This document shows, in pieces, positions 1-8,211 of a stretch of DNA of 12,278 nucleotides. The notes beneath the pieces are model-generated. The model was not told the DNA's origin and ran no database searches. It saw only the letters and a list, made by a program, of their open reading frames with translations. How positions within the stretch are numbered: position 1 is the first letter of the stretch; every line of letters begins with the position of its first letter. The DNA is from Entophlyctis helioformis (lineage: Eukaryota > Chytridiomycota > Chytridiomycetes > Chytridiales > Chytriomycetaceae): contig JAHLKH010000443.1 of NCBI GenBank assembly GCA_025526915.1, forward strand, positions 1-12,278, in the 5' to 3' direction. Both the position numbers and the translations under genes were made by a program.

Positions 1-1
1 T

Positions 2-163
2 GCCTTGCCGCTGGCCCAGAACGCGCAGGCTTTTGCTGCGCTTACGGGAGTCTCGCCTGGCTTGCTGATGCCAGTGAATGGCACGACGTTTGTTTTGGAG
101 AGGCGGAAGTTGCGGGGCATGGTGGCTGTCAAGGAAATGAGAGTCGAGAGATGTCGCTTGTGA
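2..163 (+). CDS. 3' end of an unidentified plus-strand gene (partial)
   Basis: Frame 2 is open from the window edge to a TGA at 161-163 and gives 53 residues, including FAALTGVSPGLLMPVNGTTF and a basic tail with LERRKLRG and VKEMRVERCRL. The mix of hydrophobic, glycine and charged residues reads like the end of a folded protein rather than a low-complexity shadow. No family was recognised. It lacks its 5' part, so its start and upstream exons lie outside the window. It is the only well-supported plus-strand gene here and converges on the minus-strand gene ending at 751. A second plus frame is open for longer (151-1002), but it runs through the TG microsatellite and is Cys/Ser/Gln-rich, so I do not believe it. 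An intron cannot be excluded. Confidence 0.42.
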   Translation, partial: ALPLAQNAQAFAALTGVSPGLLMPVNGTTFVLERRKLRGMVAVKEMRVERCRL

Positions 164-283
164 TTGCGATTGCAGGGCAAGATCAGAGGAATGACCGCTG
201 CTTTTATACTGCTCGTGTGTGTATCGTGTCGCTTGTCGTGTCTTGTCAGGCCGTTTGCTGGTGGAGCAGCAGCCATTGTGTGG

Positions 284-314
<31 letters not shown>

Positions 315-750
315 GATGCAGCCAACAGACACAAGCAAACGGAAGGCGTGGCTTGCGTGTCCAGAAAGGCGGGTCAGTGCCGCAGCCGTCTGTTTGCAGG
401 TGCATCGACGGCATCGGTCGATCAGCTGCGCATCTCATGCTGCGATGCCTGTGTGGTCCTGTGGTGCTCGTTTGTGGTGCTCTCGATGGCTGCCGTCGTG
501 GCTGGTCGCTGTGGTTGCCACTGGCACACAATCCAACGCGCCAGATCACTCTCGTGCTCACTCGCACCAACAGCAGTCGCAGCAACAGCAACCACGCCAA
601 GGGGCAGCCTGTGTGCAGGGGAAGCAGCCACGCCACGGGAAGCAGCAGCAGCAGCAGCATGCCGCTTGGCTCTCGTGTGGCTGCCAGCCGTGCCTTGCAG
701 CAGCCTGCTTCTTCTGTGCAGTCCAGCCTCGCTTAGTCTGCTCAGTCTGC
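164..750. other. Spacer between convergent genes
   Basis: This stretch follows the plus-strand TGA at 163 and reaches the minus-strand TGA at 751. It holds a TG microsatellite near its left end and CAG/CTG-biased sequence further on (for example a CAG run around 643-658). Open frames exist on both strands, including one on the minus strand that continues the 1210 gene to 422 without splicing. They are rich in Ala, Ser, Gln and Cys, as expected from the base composition. No canonical poly(A) signal was seen; the whole window is poor in TpA. Confidence 0.4.
287..314. repeat. (TG)14 microsatellite
   Basis: Fourteen uninterrupted TG units lie about 120 bases past the stop of the left-edge gene, in the convergent spacer. 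A second TG tract (5442-5473) also sits just 3' of a gene. Confidence 0.95.
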
Positions 751-1210
751 TCAACCAGGCTTCGTTCGCTGAGACAGTCGCTGCGCCAGTCGCTGCTTCA
801 GTCGCTGTGCAGGGGCTGCCTGGCATGGCTGCATGCACAGGTGGCTGGTCTGTCCATGCAGTCGTGCCAGACCTCCCGTGTGTGTCTCCTTGCCCTCGCT
901 CATGCAGCAGCGTGCTGTTGCCACACTGACAGCCATCGCCAAACGAGCAGTGTCGACCAAACGCAGCCTCAAGCACGCCTGGCCGACTGCCCAACTGGCT
1001 GAGCGGCCTGGTCCAGATGCATGCTGGCTGGACTCTGAGTTGCATCTCACAGACATTGCGCATGCTCCGGCCCGCAGCAGCAGCACACACAGCCGACGGT
1101 CTTGCTGCGTCCATCCTGCCAACGATCGTCTGCATGATCGCCAGCAGCTCATCCTCGCCATTCAACGGCATCTCAAGCTCGACAGTGCTCGCCCCGTCAG
1201 CATCAGACAT
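751..1210 (-). CDS. Unidentified small protein, two-exon model (135 aa)
   Basis: The ATG at 1210-1208 opens an acidic N-terminus (MSDADGASTVELEMPLNGED) that is unlike the surrounding composition. In the favoured model exon 1 is 1210-1051, ending in phase 1 at a GTGAGA donor. A 52-nt intron follows, and exon 2 runs from 998 after a CTCAG acceptor to a TGA at 751-753. The phases match and give 135 residues, ending in a QRL-type four-residue repeat (LKQRLAQRLSQR) encoded by a 12-base tandem repeat. Alternatively the frame of exon 1 is open without splicing to a TGA at 422, giving 262 residues, but that extension is Ala/Ser/Thr/Arg-rich and less convincing. No family was recognised. The gene is the last of the co-oriented minus-strand run and converges with the left-edge gene. 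Confidence 0.42.
775..810. repeat. 12-bp tandem repeat, three units
   Basis: The unit CAGTCGCTGNNN occurs three times at 775-786, 787-798 and 799-810. On the minus strand it encodes a Gln-Arg-Leu-X tetrad near the C-terminus of the 1210-751 gene, so unit gain or loss would not change the frame. Confidence 0.85.
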
Positions 1211-1740
1211 CCAAGCAGGCACTTGACACACGGCATGTCAGTGCAGCATGCCCAAACAACAGCACATTGACTGGATAGCAGCAGATGCGATCACAGCCAT
1301 GGCTGCATCCCTTCGGCTTGCTCAGATCGGAACGGCATTGTCCAGACAGTCGTGCTCTCAGCGGTGTGTTCTCGCCGAGTGGCTGAGTGCAGTTCGAGAC
1401 ATGGCGCTGTATCGCACTGTTGTGACAATGGCATCCCAATGAACGACACATCCCGTTGAAGCTGTCATCTGTGAGTGTGCTCACGGCGAGTTGTCCATCG
1501 ACTGAAGCACGATCCCAGTGCCAGCATCGCATGCAGTGTCTTGCATGTGCAGTGTCCACAATGCATTGAGCAATGCGCTGAGAGCAGTGGCGGCATGCAA
1601 GCCAATCGAGCGCTGCACACGAGAGACGCTCAAAGAGGAGTGGATCAGAAGTGAAGAGTTTGTATTGAAGAAGGGGAATGGAAGTGGATGCGTTCAATGG
1701 ATGTCTTGTTCTATGGATTGGTTGCTGACTGTTCGCAAGA
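1211..1740. other. Intergenic region between two minus-strand genes
   Basis: This lies between the TGA at 1741 of the upstream gene and the ATG at 1210, and presumably holds the promoter of the 1210 gene. Open frames exist on both strands (for example plus 1248-1442 and minus 1203-1784), but none has splice support or a convincing start. I saw no clear repeat or promoter motif. Confidence 0.4.
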
Positions 1741-3850
1741 TCAACGCGTGGCTGTCTTGGCAGTGGGCTGCGACATGGACACATGCTTGGTGTTCCGTGT
1801 GGCGCTCAACCCGCCAAGACTGTGAACGTTGCCAGCCGGCTTCCATCCGCGGTCCATGTGCTTGAGGTCTTCACAGGTCGGCTGGATGCGCGGCCGGCTT
1901 GTCTTGCGTGGTGGTGGTGGTGGTGCCGCTGTTGGCTTTGGTGCCTTCCGCGGCGTGTTCGGGCCATCAAGCGAGCGGGCATTGCCAAATGGCATCCAGC
2001 CGCGCTCCATCTTCTTGATCTCCTCGCGGCTTGGCTTGAATGCCGCCCGGCTTGCCTTGGCCGCAGATCGGCGTGGTGGTGGCAGCGGCGTGCCGACTTC
2101 ACAACCAGGCGAGCCAGTGCCACACTCTGCTGCAGTGTTCAGCGCAGAGTGTGGCATGCTGGCTTGATCACCTGCCTTTGGCATGCCAGCAGGCGGCTCC
2201 ATCTCTGGCGCTCGGCTGCTGGCTTGCCATCCAGGCGGTGGTGGCTCGACTGCCGCCTTGATGGCTGCCACAGGCGAGCATCCATTGTCAGTCACGAGAT
2301 CTGTCCACCAACAACAAGCACCAGCAAGCCATGAATGCAGAGGAGTGCTGGTGCACTTGATCGCAGGCTGGCTGATGCCGCCTTCAAGCAGGACGCATGG
2401 AGTCATAAGCCGCCAACTTACATGGCATGCTGTCTCCGATCGTGCGACTGATCTGGGCACAGTCAGCACTTGCTGTGCCAAGCGCATGCTGTTGGTTGGC
2501 ATTGTTGCCTGCAGAGCACCACAAGATCACAGATGTCAATCAGCTCGTGGTTAGATCCAACACATGCACGCCGCACACAACCATGAATGGCAGCAGCCAA
2601 TGAGCCAGACCCACCGCTCTTGGCAGCAACCGCAACAGCCGGCATGATCGGCACAGGCTGAGCACCACGGCTGCTGCCTCGAAGGCGAGGGATCCGAGCA
2701 GCCGTCTTGAATCCAGCAAATGACGGCGGCTCCATTGCAGGTGCAATGCCAAGCAACGGGCGAGGCTGCCGGCTGACAATGGACTGATCCTGGCGCTCAA
2801 ACACCTGTCATTCACAGCGCATATGGATGTGAGCTGTCGTTGCATCAAGACACCAAAGTGAGCATCAGACAGTCCAGCTGCAGCCGCACCCAGCTGGATG
2901 GCACCACTGCAACCACTTAGAATGAGATGATCTCATTGTGGGCATATCGGCTGCGGTCTGTGATGGCAAGAGTCAGCTGCGATTGAGACACCTGCTGCAC
3001 TTTGCAAACACGCGAACCAAACGAGAGAGCATTGGCCGCACAGTCAACCACACTGTCGCCAGACTCACTCAGGAGGGAGCGGATGGCGGCTCTGGAACGA
3101 CGGTTAAGCGATGCGACAAGCATGGCGAGCTTGTCAAAGGGCATTGCGATGTGGAAGGTGGCTGGACATGCATGGCACAGATCAGTCGCGAGAGTCACAT
3201 GACGGCATGATACAGATGCAGGCGGTCTCAGCACCAGCCTCAAGCCGTACCTTTGACCGTCGTCCCACGGATCGTGGCTTGCTGGCGTTGCCTTGGAGCA
3301 AGCACAGCCAGGTTGATGCAGATGCGACTGGCGTGTGGCTGGATCGAGTGCGTCTGAACGATGACGGTGCTGGCCGGCGGCATGAGCATCGCCATGTCGT
3401 CGCATGCGGCTGTTGCGGCAGGGATATCGCCTGGGAAGAGCATCGGGACGCGAACGAGGCAGAGGCATGTGTCTGCTGAGCAGTGTTGCATGGCAGGCGA
3501 GCGAGCGTCAGAATCAAGCCACAATGATTGACAGAATCGCCATCCAGATGGCACGCAGATGACACGCAGATGGCACGCAGATGGCAGCAGTATCTGCCCG
3601 TCAGTGCATGGCTGCACTTGCCTTTGCCATCAGCCAAACGTGTCTGGTCACCATGCAAATCCGACGAGTCAATGCACGGCGCAGCAGCTGATGCTGGCAC
3701 GGCTGCAATGGCTGCAGTCGCCGGCTTGCCAAGAACGGACGGCAAACGCAGCAGCCGGCCGACTGTCAGGCGGGGACGCGTGGTGAGGATGAATGCGCCA
3801 GTGAGGAGCTGCAAAGGCAGAGTGAGACGAGTGATTGTGTGAGCAGGCAT
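1741..3850 (-). CDS. Unidentified multi-exon gene; proline-rich tail with a duplicated RGW-P-GN-SL motif
   Basis: Exons: 3850(or 3808)-3652, 3472-3251, 3161-2992, 2804-2582, 2508-2422 and 2264-1741, ending in TGA. Introns are about 179, 89, 187, 73 and 157 nt and every join keeps phase. The strongest signals are the GTAAGT donor at 2421 and the CTCTGCAG acceptor before 2508; the donor at 2581 (GTTGTG) is weak. With the ATG at 3850 the product is 474 aa. Residues 1-55 have almost no acidic residues (LTTRPRLTVGRLLRLPSV), like a mitochondrial presequence. The middle looks globular (VQTHSIQPHASRICINLAVL; MPFDKLAMLVASLNRRSRAA). The last exon is disordered, Pro/Lys-rich, with two 25-residue copies at about 377-401 and 428-452. 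A very good acceptor just before 3808 (TCTGCCTTTGCAG) suggests that upstream exons exist, so the start is uncertain. No family was recognised. Confidence 0.55.
3546..3589. repeat. 11-bp minisatellite inside an intron
   Basis: Four units of AGATGGCACGC with minor variants (3546-3556, 3557-3567, 3568-3578, 3579-3589). It lies in the intron 3651-3473 of the gene above. An 11-bp unit would shift the frame if it were coding, which fits an intronic position. Confidence 0.85.
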
Positions 3851-3902
3851 GCGGCAACAGCAGCAGCATGGTGTGCACACGGCAGACATGCATCCAACAC
3901 AC

Positions 3903-4076
3903 GCAGAGCCACGGCGACGTGGTTTGAACGGCAAGTCCATTCATGGAGAACAGCAGCGACATTGCGTTGATGGATGTCTTTGCGAGTTGCCACGGCGCGA
4001 CGATGGATTTCTTGTTGTTGGCATTGTTGTTGGGCAGCGAGCGAGTGCGGAACAGCGACGCCAGGAAGCCGCGCAT
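3903..4076 (-). CDS. Candidate upstream exon of the 3850-1741 gene
   Basis: An ATG at 4076 starts a 58-codon frame (MRGFLASLFRTRS, then an Asn-rich stretch, then VAPWQLAKTSINAMSLLF). It reaches a GTGTGT donor at 3902 in phase 0, which would join the 3808 acceptor in frame and extend the protein to 518 aa. The plus strand here also has a tidy open frame starting at an ATG at 3943 (MENSSDIALMDVFASCHGAT), so strand choice is not certain. The donor is weak. The 5' half lies in a stretch with no AG on the minus strand, which would be odd for an exon. Confidence 0.3.
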
Positions 4077-4279
4077 CACACGGGAAAGGGCACGCCGCGT
4101 TGGTGAATGGCGTTGGGGCAGGGGCAGCGACGCGTCAGCACGCGACGGGCCATGTCGTTGTTGTTGTTGCAGGAAGGACGACGCCAACGCCAATATCAGG
4201 TGCAGGGAGGACAGCAGGCAAGGAGCAGTTGCGGTGAGTATCGAGACGGATGGATGGAGAGCCACGCAGCGCATGCAGA
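4012..4279 (-). promoter_or_regulatory. Long AG-free, pyrimidine-biased zone on the minus strand
   Basis: No CT dinucleotide occurs on the plus strand from 4012 to 4279, so the minus strand has no AG for about 268 nt. In a gene transcribed from the minus strand this resembles an extended AG-exclusion zone before a 3' splice site, or a pyrimidine-rich leader or promoter. It lies between the GTGAGT donor at 4562 and the exons of the 3850-1741 gene. The overlap with the candidate exon 4076-3903 is unresolved. Confidence 0.4.
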
Positions 4280-4562
4280 CTGGGCGGCAGGTGTCCACTG
4301 AGCGAACGCCACAATGCAAACGGCAGAGCCAGGCAGAGCCATCCACCAAACGATGCTTGGCATGGACAGCATTGGGCATCCACAAACAGAGACACGAGTG
4401 CTGCTGCTGCTGATGCTCAGCTGGCTGCGAGCAGCATGGCAGCCTGCTCGTCTTCCATGCAGCGCAGATGTACTGCCAGCGACTGCACGCGCCAAGACAG
4501 CCAGGCAGCCAGACATCCACGCAGTCACACATCAAGAACACGCTTTCCCAGCCAACACTCAC

Positions 4563-4698
4563 AAGGAGGGACATTCGAAGCAGGTATGATGGGAAAGCGC
4601 GTCTCAAGGGATCCGACGCCAAAACAGACCAAGACGGGATGGGCGTCGGCTGGTTGGAGACCAAGACGGACAGATTCAGATCCATTGGATGCATTCAT
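4563..4698 (-). CDS. Candidate 5' exon of the 3850-1741 gene
   Basis: The ATG at 4698 opens a protein-like frame (MNASNGSESVRLGLQPADAH; VLVCFGVGSLETRFPIIPAS) that ends in phase 1 at a good GTGAGT donor (4562). It lies between the stop of the 5341-4788 gene and the body of the 3850-1741 gene, on the same strand. A phase-compatible acceptor exists at 4280 (CCGCCCAG); using it would give a 631-residue product, but that places an AG-free 268-nt stretch inside an exon. A plus-strand donor-like GTATGA near 4587 in the same area keeps some doubt about strand. It could also be a separate small gene. Confidence 0.35.
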
Positions 4699-4787
4699 GG
4701 AGTGGCACGGCTTGATGAGGCTGTGCTGTTTGTGGCATGCGCAATGGTGGCCGAGCGTCACAGCATGGGATGCATTGTGGTCGGCAA

Positions 4788-5341
4788 TCAGCAAGAGTCG
4801 GCTTGCTCATCCACAATCTCAACCAGAGCGGCTGGAGGAGCAGACGGCCTGTGGTGTTCGGCCATTGCAGCCTCTGATCCAAAGGCGACACTCTCCACAG
4901 CAGGGCAGGAGGCAGCACTTGTGATCACTGTCGCGGTCTGGACGGCTGTCACGCAGCATGGAAGCATGGTGTTGGACGCGCACACGACCGGCTCCTCGTT
5001 CGTGCAGTGTGCAGATACTGCATTGCTGCTGGCACGCCAAGCGGCCAATGCTGCAATGCCGAGTTGATGAACTGCTGAAAACGACGCCGTGCTGCTTGCC
5101 TCATGCTTGACGGCATCAAGATGAGCACAGCAAGAACGCAGCGATCACACGGTGCAGCAGAGACTGGCACGACAGGCTGTTTGTGTTTCTGCTGCTGTTC
5201 ATTTGAGGCTGCATTGCAGGAATGGGCTGGCACCACAGACTCACATTTCCCGCGGCTCATTGCTTCGTCTGGACGCGACTCGATGCATGCAAGCACCAGC
5301 TCGACCAGCGCTAGAACAGTCATCATGCTTGCTGTTCGCAT
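4788..5341 (-). CDS. Unidentified two-exon gene (127 aa)
   Basis: Exon 1 is 5341-5245 (MRTASMMTVLALVELVLACI, then ESRPDEAMSRGK), ending in phase 1 at a GTGAGT donor. The 170-nt intron ends in CGTCGTTTTCAG, a good pyrimidine-rich acceptor. Exon 2 is 5074-4788 with TGA at 4788-4790. Phase is kept. The second exon reads VHQLGIAALAAWRASSNAVS, then a Cys/Thr/Val/Ala-rich middle, and ends AALVEIVDEQADSC. Residues 6-20 are hydrophobic and could be a signal anchor or a buried helix. No family was recognised; I considered roadblock/LC7 (LAMTOR-type) proteins because of the size and small-residue pattern, but could not align them. The plus strand has an antisense open frame (4468-5067) without splice support. 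The gene starts about 160 bases after the stop of the 7881-5505 gene. Confidence 0.48.
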
Positions 5342-5440
5342 CCAGTGTGCATACTCGGCAGTGTCCAAAACAGAGTGGATTCATTCAATGATGATCGCAT
5401 GTATGAGTGGAAACAAAAGTGAGCGGCGGGTTAAACAAAG

Positions 5441-5441
<1 letters not shown>

Positions 5442-5473
<32 letters not shown>
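5442..5473. repeat. (TG)16 microsatellite
   Basis: Sixteen uninterrupted TG units begin 31 bases downstream of the TGA (5505) of the 7881-5505 gene. They are therefore probably transcribed as (CA)16 in its 3' UTR. The tract also sits about 100 bases upstream of the next gene's ATG at 5341. Confidence 0.95.
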
Positions 5474-5475
<2 letters not shown>

Positions 5476-5504
5476 CGGCCGCACGCACGGTGACTGAGAG
5501 CAGA

Positions 5505-7881
5505 TCACCGGCGGATCTTGCGTACAGGAGCATCTGCAGTGTGGTGCATTGAAATGTGATTGTGTGTGGTCAGCAAGCAGCCAGCAACCAGCCAACCAAC
5601 CAGGCAGCCATAAACTTACATCTTCTCGTCATGACAGTGTCCATGACTTCATCTTGAGGATCTTCCTCAAGGCGATTCATCACAAAACCGACTGACATCA
5701 GCCGCGCCGTTTTGAGCGGCCGGCGTCCGCTGTTTTCGTTGTCGTCGTTGTCGTCGTTGTCCTCACGACGGCGCTTGGCGGCCGGACGAGCCGACTGCAT
5801 GGCTGTGGATCAAGGCAAGCGAGAGCAAGGCGTGTGTGGGTCAGCTCACAAACCGCCGCATCGCGCCATTCGAAATCTCTTCCCAAGCACACCCAAAACA
5901 GCCACAATCCCACAGGCAGGCAGACGGTCGGGCAGAGAGGCAGACAGACCAGCAAACAAACACAGCCGCAGGCAGCATGCGCAAGGCAGACGGCACTCAC
6001 CCTCATGACAGCGGCTCTTGACCTTGCTGCGACCCTCGCTGTGGCCGTTGTCGTTGCGGCCGACGATGGCGATTGGCTTGGCGGGCTTGGAAGGCACACG
6101 CTGACCACAGCACCAAAGACAGCCGCAGCAAGCAGCCGGCCGGTCAGCGCTGCAGCTCACAGACAAGGCAATCAGCGCAAGGGGCAAGCAACCCACCTGG
6201 TGTGCGATGCTCTCTGAGAGGCATGCATTGTGCTGGGCGGTCGGCGGGACCATGCCGTCGCATCGGCCGAGCTCGAAAGCGTCAACGACGTTGCATCCAA
6301 GGCGGTTGGGAACAGCTGCTGTGTCGTTGAAGGATTGCGATGCATTGCAGAGGTGAGTGTCTGGCCAGCCAGGTGGTGTGCCAGCGATGCCGGCGGTCGT
6401 ATGTGCGGGGCGTGCTGTCCATCACAGCCGCCTGCCGCTGCTGTCGTTGCTGGCACCGCCGCATCAACCGATCCACTCGCTCGCTCGCTTTGGCTTGGAC
6501 AGGCTTGCTGGATCGGCTCGGCTCGGCTCGGCTCGGCAACAGCAGCAGCCAAAGGACCGCCAAGCCAAGCCAGCCACGCCAATCCGAGCCGAGCAGCAAG
6601 GGGCAGCGCAACAGCCAGAGACCGCAAGAGCGAGTGGAAGCAGCGGGGAGTGTCAAGCAGGCAAGCATGTCGCACAGTGACGGACGCGGCGTGCCAACCA
6701 AGCCTCGCACCGCATCGCGTTGCATCAAGGGCAACACACGCCACAAGGCAGGGATGGCCGGCAGGGATGGAGCGAGGAGAGCAAGGCAAGGCGGGCAAGA
6801 TCCAGGCATGGCACTTACCGTTGTTGAGCGGATAGGCGGAAGCGGCCAACTCTGCGCGGGCGGACGCCTGCATGAGCAGCTGGGCCACCGACGGCAGACG
6901 CTGGCAGGCGTGGAAGACGCGTTCGCGCGTGCCACAGGCGTTGATGGGAGCAAGAGGCTGCTTGACATGGACAGGCGGCAGATGCAGTCACGCGAGACGG
7001 GCAAGGCAAGCAGCAACGCATTGCAGAGGCAGCAGACGAGCCACAAGCCAGCAGTGTCAGCAATGCGCAGCAGCATTGACGGGTCAAGCATATGCTTTGG
7101 ATGCGTTTGGAGGCCGCAGCCCCATGGCCAGCCGCCTCGCCACCACTGCACGCAACGACAGCGTCGCCCCACGCAACGGCAACGGCAACAGCAAGCAGAC
7201 TCCGCACCAACCAAGACGTACCAAGAAGGAAGCGTGCGGGACAGACATCTAGCGAGCAAGGGAAGCAGGACAAGCATTGTCAGTACGGCGAGTGCTCAGA
7301 GGGCGAGTGCCAGTGTCGGGCCATGCTTCAAGACCCATTGCAGCACTGGCGCTCGCTCCATCTGGCTGTCTGACCATCGCTCGGCCAGCCTTTGCGCATG
7401 ATGGGGCCACCAAGCGCGGAGGGCCAGAGCGCTCACAGAGTGCCGCCCCAACGCACGCCAGCGCCAGCACCACCATCACGGCTGCATGGGCAAGACCAGC
7501 CAAAGCAGGAGCAAGGCAAGGCAAGGTATTGCCAGACACGGTCCTGGCCACTCAGCCACCAGCACCAGCAACGGCACCAGCACCAACAACAGCAACAGCC
7601 ACGACGACTGTCGAACCTCGCGCCGCCCATTCCCGTCACGTCCTCCTCACCTTGCAGAGCAGTTTCAGTTTGAATGCCAAGGCCAGATTGGAGGGTTGAG
7701 CGTGATGGCACTTGCCGGCGTGTTTGGTTTGAGAATGGCCGCCTGGTGGTGAATGCGGGATGCCTTGAAGATGGCGATGCCTTTGAATGCCTGGCCGGAT
7801 CTGGCTGCCATTGGGCTGCAATCTTGCTGGATGACGGCGGATCCCAAGGCCGTCTTGTGCAGTCTGGAAACGCAAATGCAT
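5505..7881 (-). CDS. Unidentified six-exon gene with NLS-like and acidic segment (about 299 aa)
   Basis: Exons: 7881-7651, 6957-6819, 6414-6197, 6100-6001, 5802-5620 and 5533-5505 (TGA). Donors are GTGAGG, GTAAGT, GTGGGT, GTGAGT and GTAAGT; the acceptor at 5534 (CACACTGCAG) is clean. Phases are 0, 1, 0, 1, 1 and the lengths sum to 900 nt. The ATG at 7881 has A at -3. Exon 1 is basic and His-rich (RHPARLQPNGSQIRP; LALAFKLKLLCK). Exon 2 looks helical (CGTRERVFHACQRLPSVAQL). Around residues 235-253 the run RPAAKRRRED is followed by an Asp/Asn-rich stretch, a typical nuclear-localisation arrangement. The C-terminus is VMTRRYAPVRKIRR. Introns 1 (693 nt) and 2 (404 nt) are long and may hide further exons. 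The acceptor before 6957 could be three bases earlier. I infer a nuclear protein; no domain family was recognised. Confidence 0.58.
6514..6594. repeat. CGGCT tandem repeat with inverted partner
   Basis: Nearly five CGGCT units (6514-6537) are followed at 6584-6594 by CCGAGCCGAGC, the exact reverse complement of 11 bases of the repeat. The two arms could form an 11-bp hairpin with a loop of about 46 nt. The element is inside intron 2 of the 7881-5505 gene. Confidence 0.7.
6534..6813 (-). other. AG-poor intron segment
   Basis: Over about 280 bases the plus strand has a single CT (6704-6705), so the minus strand has a single AG. It lies directly after the GTAAGT donor at 6818 in intron 2 of the 7881-5505 gene. 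That matches the AG-free zones at 4012-4279 and 11126-11429 and supports minus-strand transcription with selection on splice-acceptor dinucleotides. Confidence 0.45.
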
Positions 7882-8211
7882 TGTGTTGAAATGCACGGCA
7901 GAGCGAGTGTCGAGGAATGCCGCATGGATCGTGAATGCAATGTGAATGAATGCCGCACATTCATTATGCACTCTTGAGAGCACGCTCGACCTGGACTCTG
8001 TCGAATGCGCGTAGATATCACCGATATCGCACAATGAGAAGCCGGATGCGAGCCCAGACAGCCAGCATGCATCCAGCATGCAATAGCCACGAGACGATCA
8101 CATGACGATCACGCGATAGCTCCATGATAGCCACGATATGGCCACATCAAGGATTGGTGAATGGCGGCAGTGAGATCCTGCGAGTCTGCTTGCATCTGCC
8201 TGAACCACCAT
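7882..8211. other. Intergenic region with clustered short repeats (possible promoter)
   Basis: This lies between the stop at 8212 of the upstream gene and the ATG at 7881. It contains two palindromic GATATC boxes (8014-8019, 8023-8028), two ACGATCAC boxes (8094-8101, 8105-8112) and two GATAGC boxes (8115-8120, 8126-8131); the last two pairs are each offset by 11 bp. Short plus-strand open frames run through 7753-7977 but lack splice or context support. Confidence 0.35.

Noticed and set aside
151..1002. Long plus-strand open frame of 283 codons
   Set aside because: It runs through the TG microsatellite and is rich in Cys, Gln, Ser and His as expected from CAG/TG repeats. It has no splice or start support.
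3943..4413. Plus-strand open frame starting MENSSDIALMDVF
   Set aside because: It has a plausible start and a possible acceptor near 4171 with a GTGAGT at 4233, but neighbouring genes and the AG-free zone favour minus-strand transcription. It is kept only as a doubt on the 4076-3903 exon.
4468..5067. Plus-strand open frame ending in a tidy Ala/Thr-rich sequence
   Set aside because: It is codon-aligned antisense to the 5341-4788 gene, whose GTGAGT donor and TTTTCAG acceptor join in phase. The plus frame has no equivalent signals.
4788..5341. Roadblock/LC7 (LAMTOR-like) identity for the two-exon gene
   Set aside because: Size and small-residue pattern suggested it, but no conserved block could be lined up, so no name is given.
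6282..7277. Minus-strand open frame of 331 codons
   Set aside because: It crosses the GTAAGT donor at 6818 and the AG-poor intron. The spliced frame through 6957-6819 and 6414-6197 is more protein-like and phase-consistent.
7674..7889. Plus-strand frame MPRPDWRVERDGTC with a good upstream CCTTGCAG acceptor
   Set aside because: The same bases form an AAG/GTGAGG donor on the minus strand that joins the 7881-5505 gene in phase. Only the acceptor supports the plus reading.
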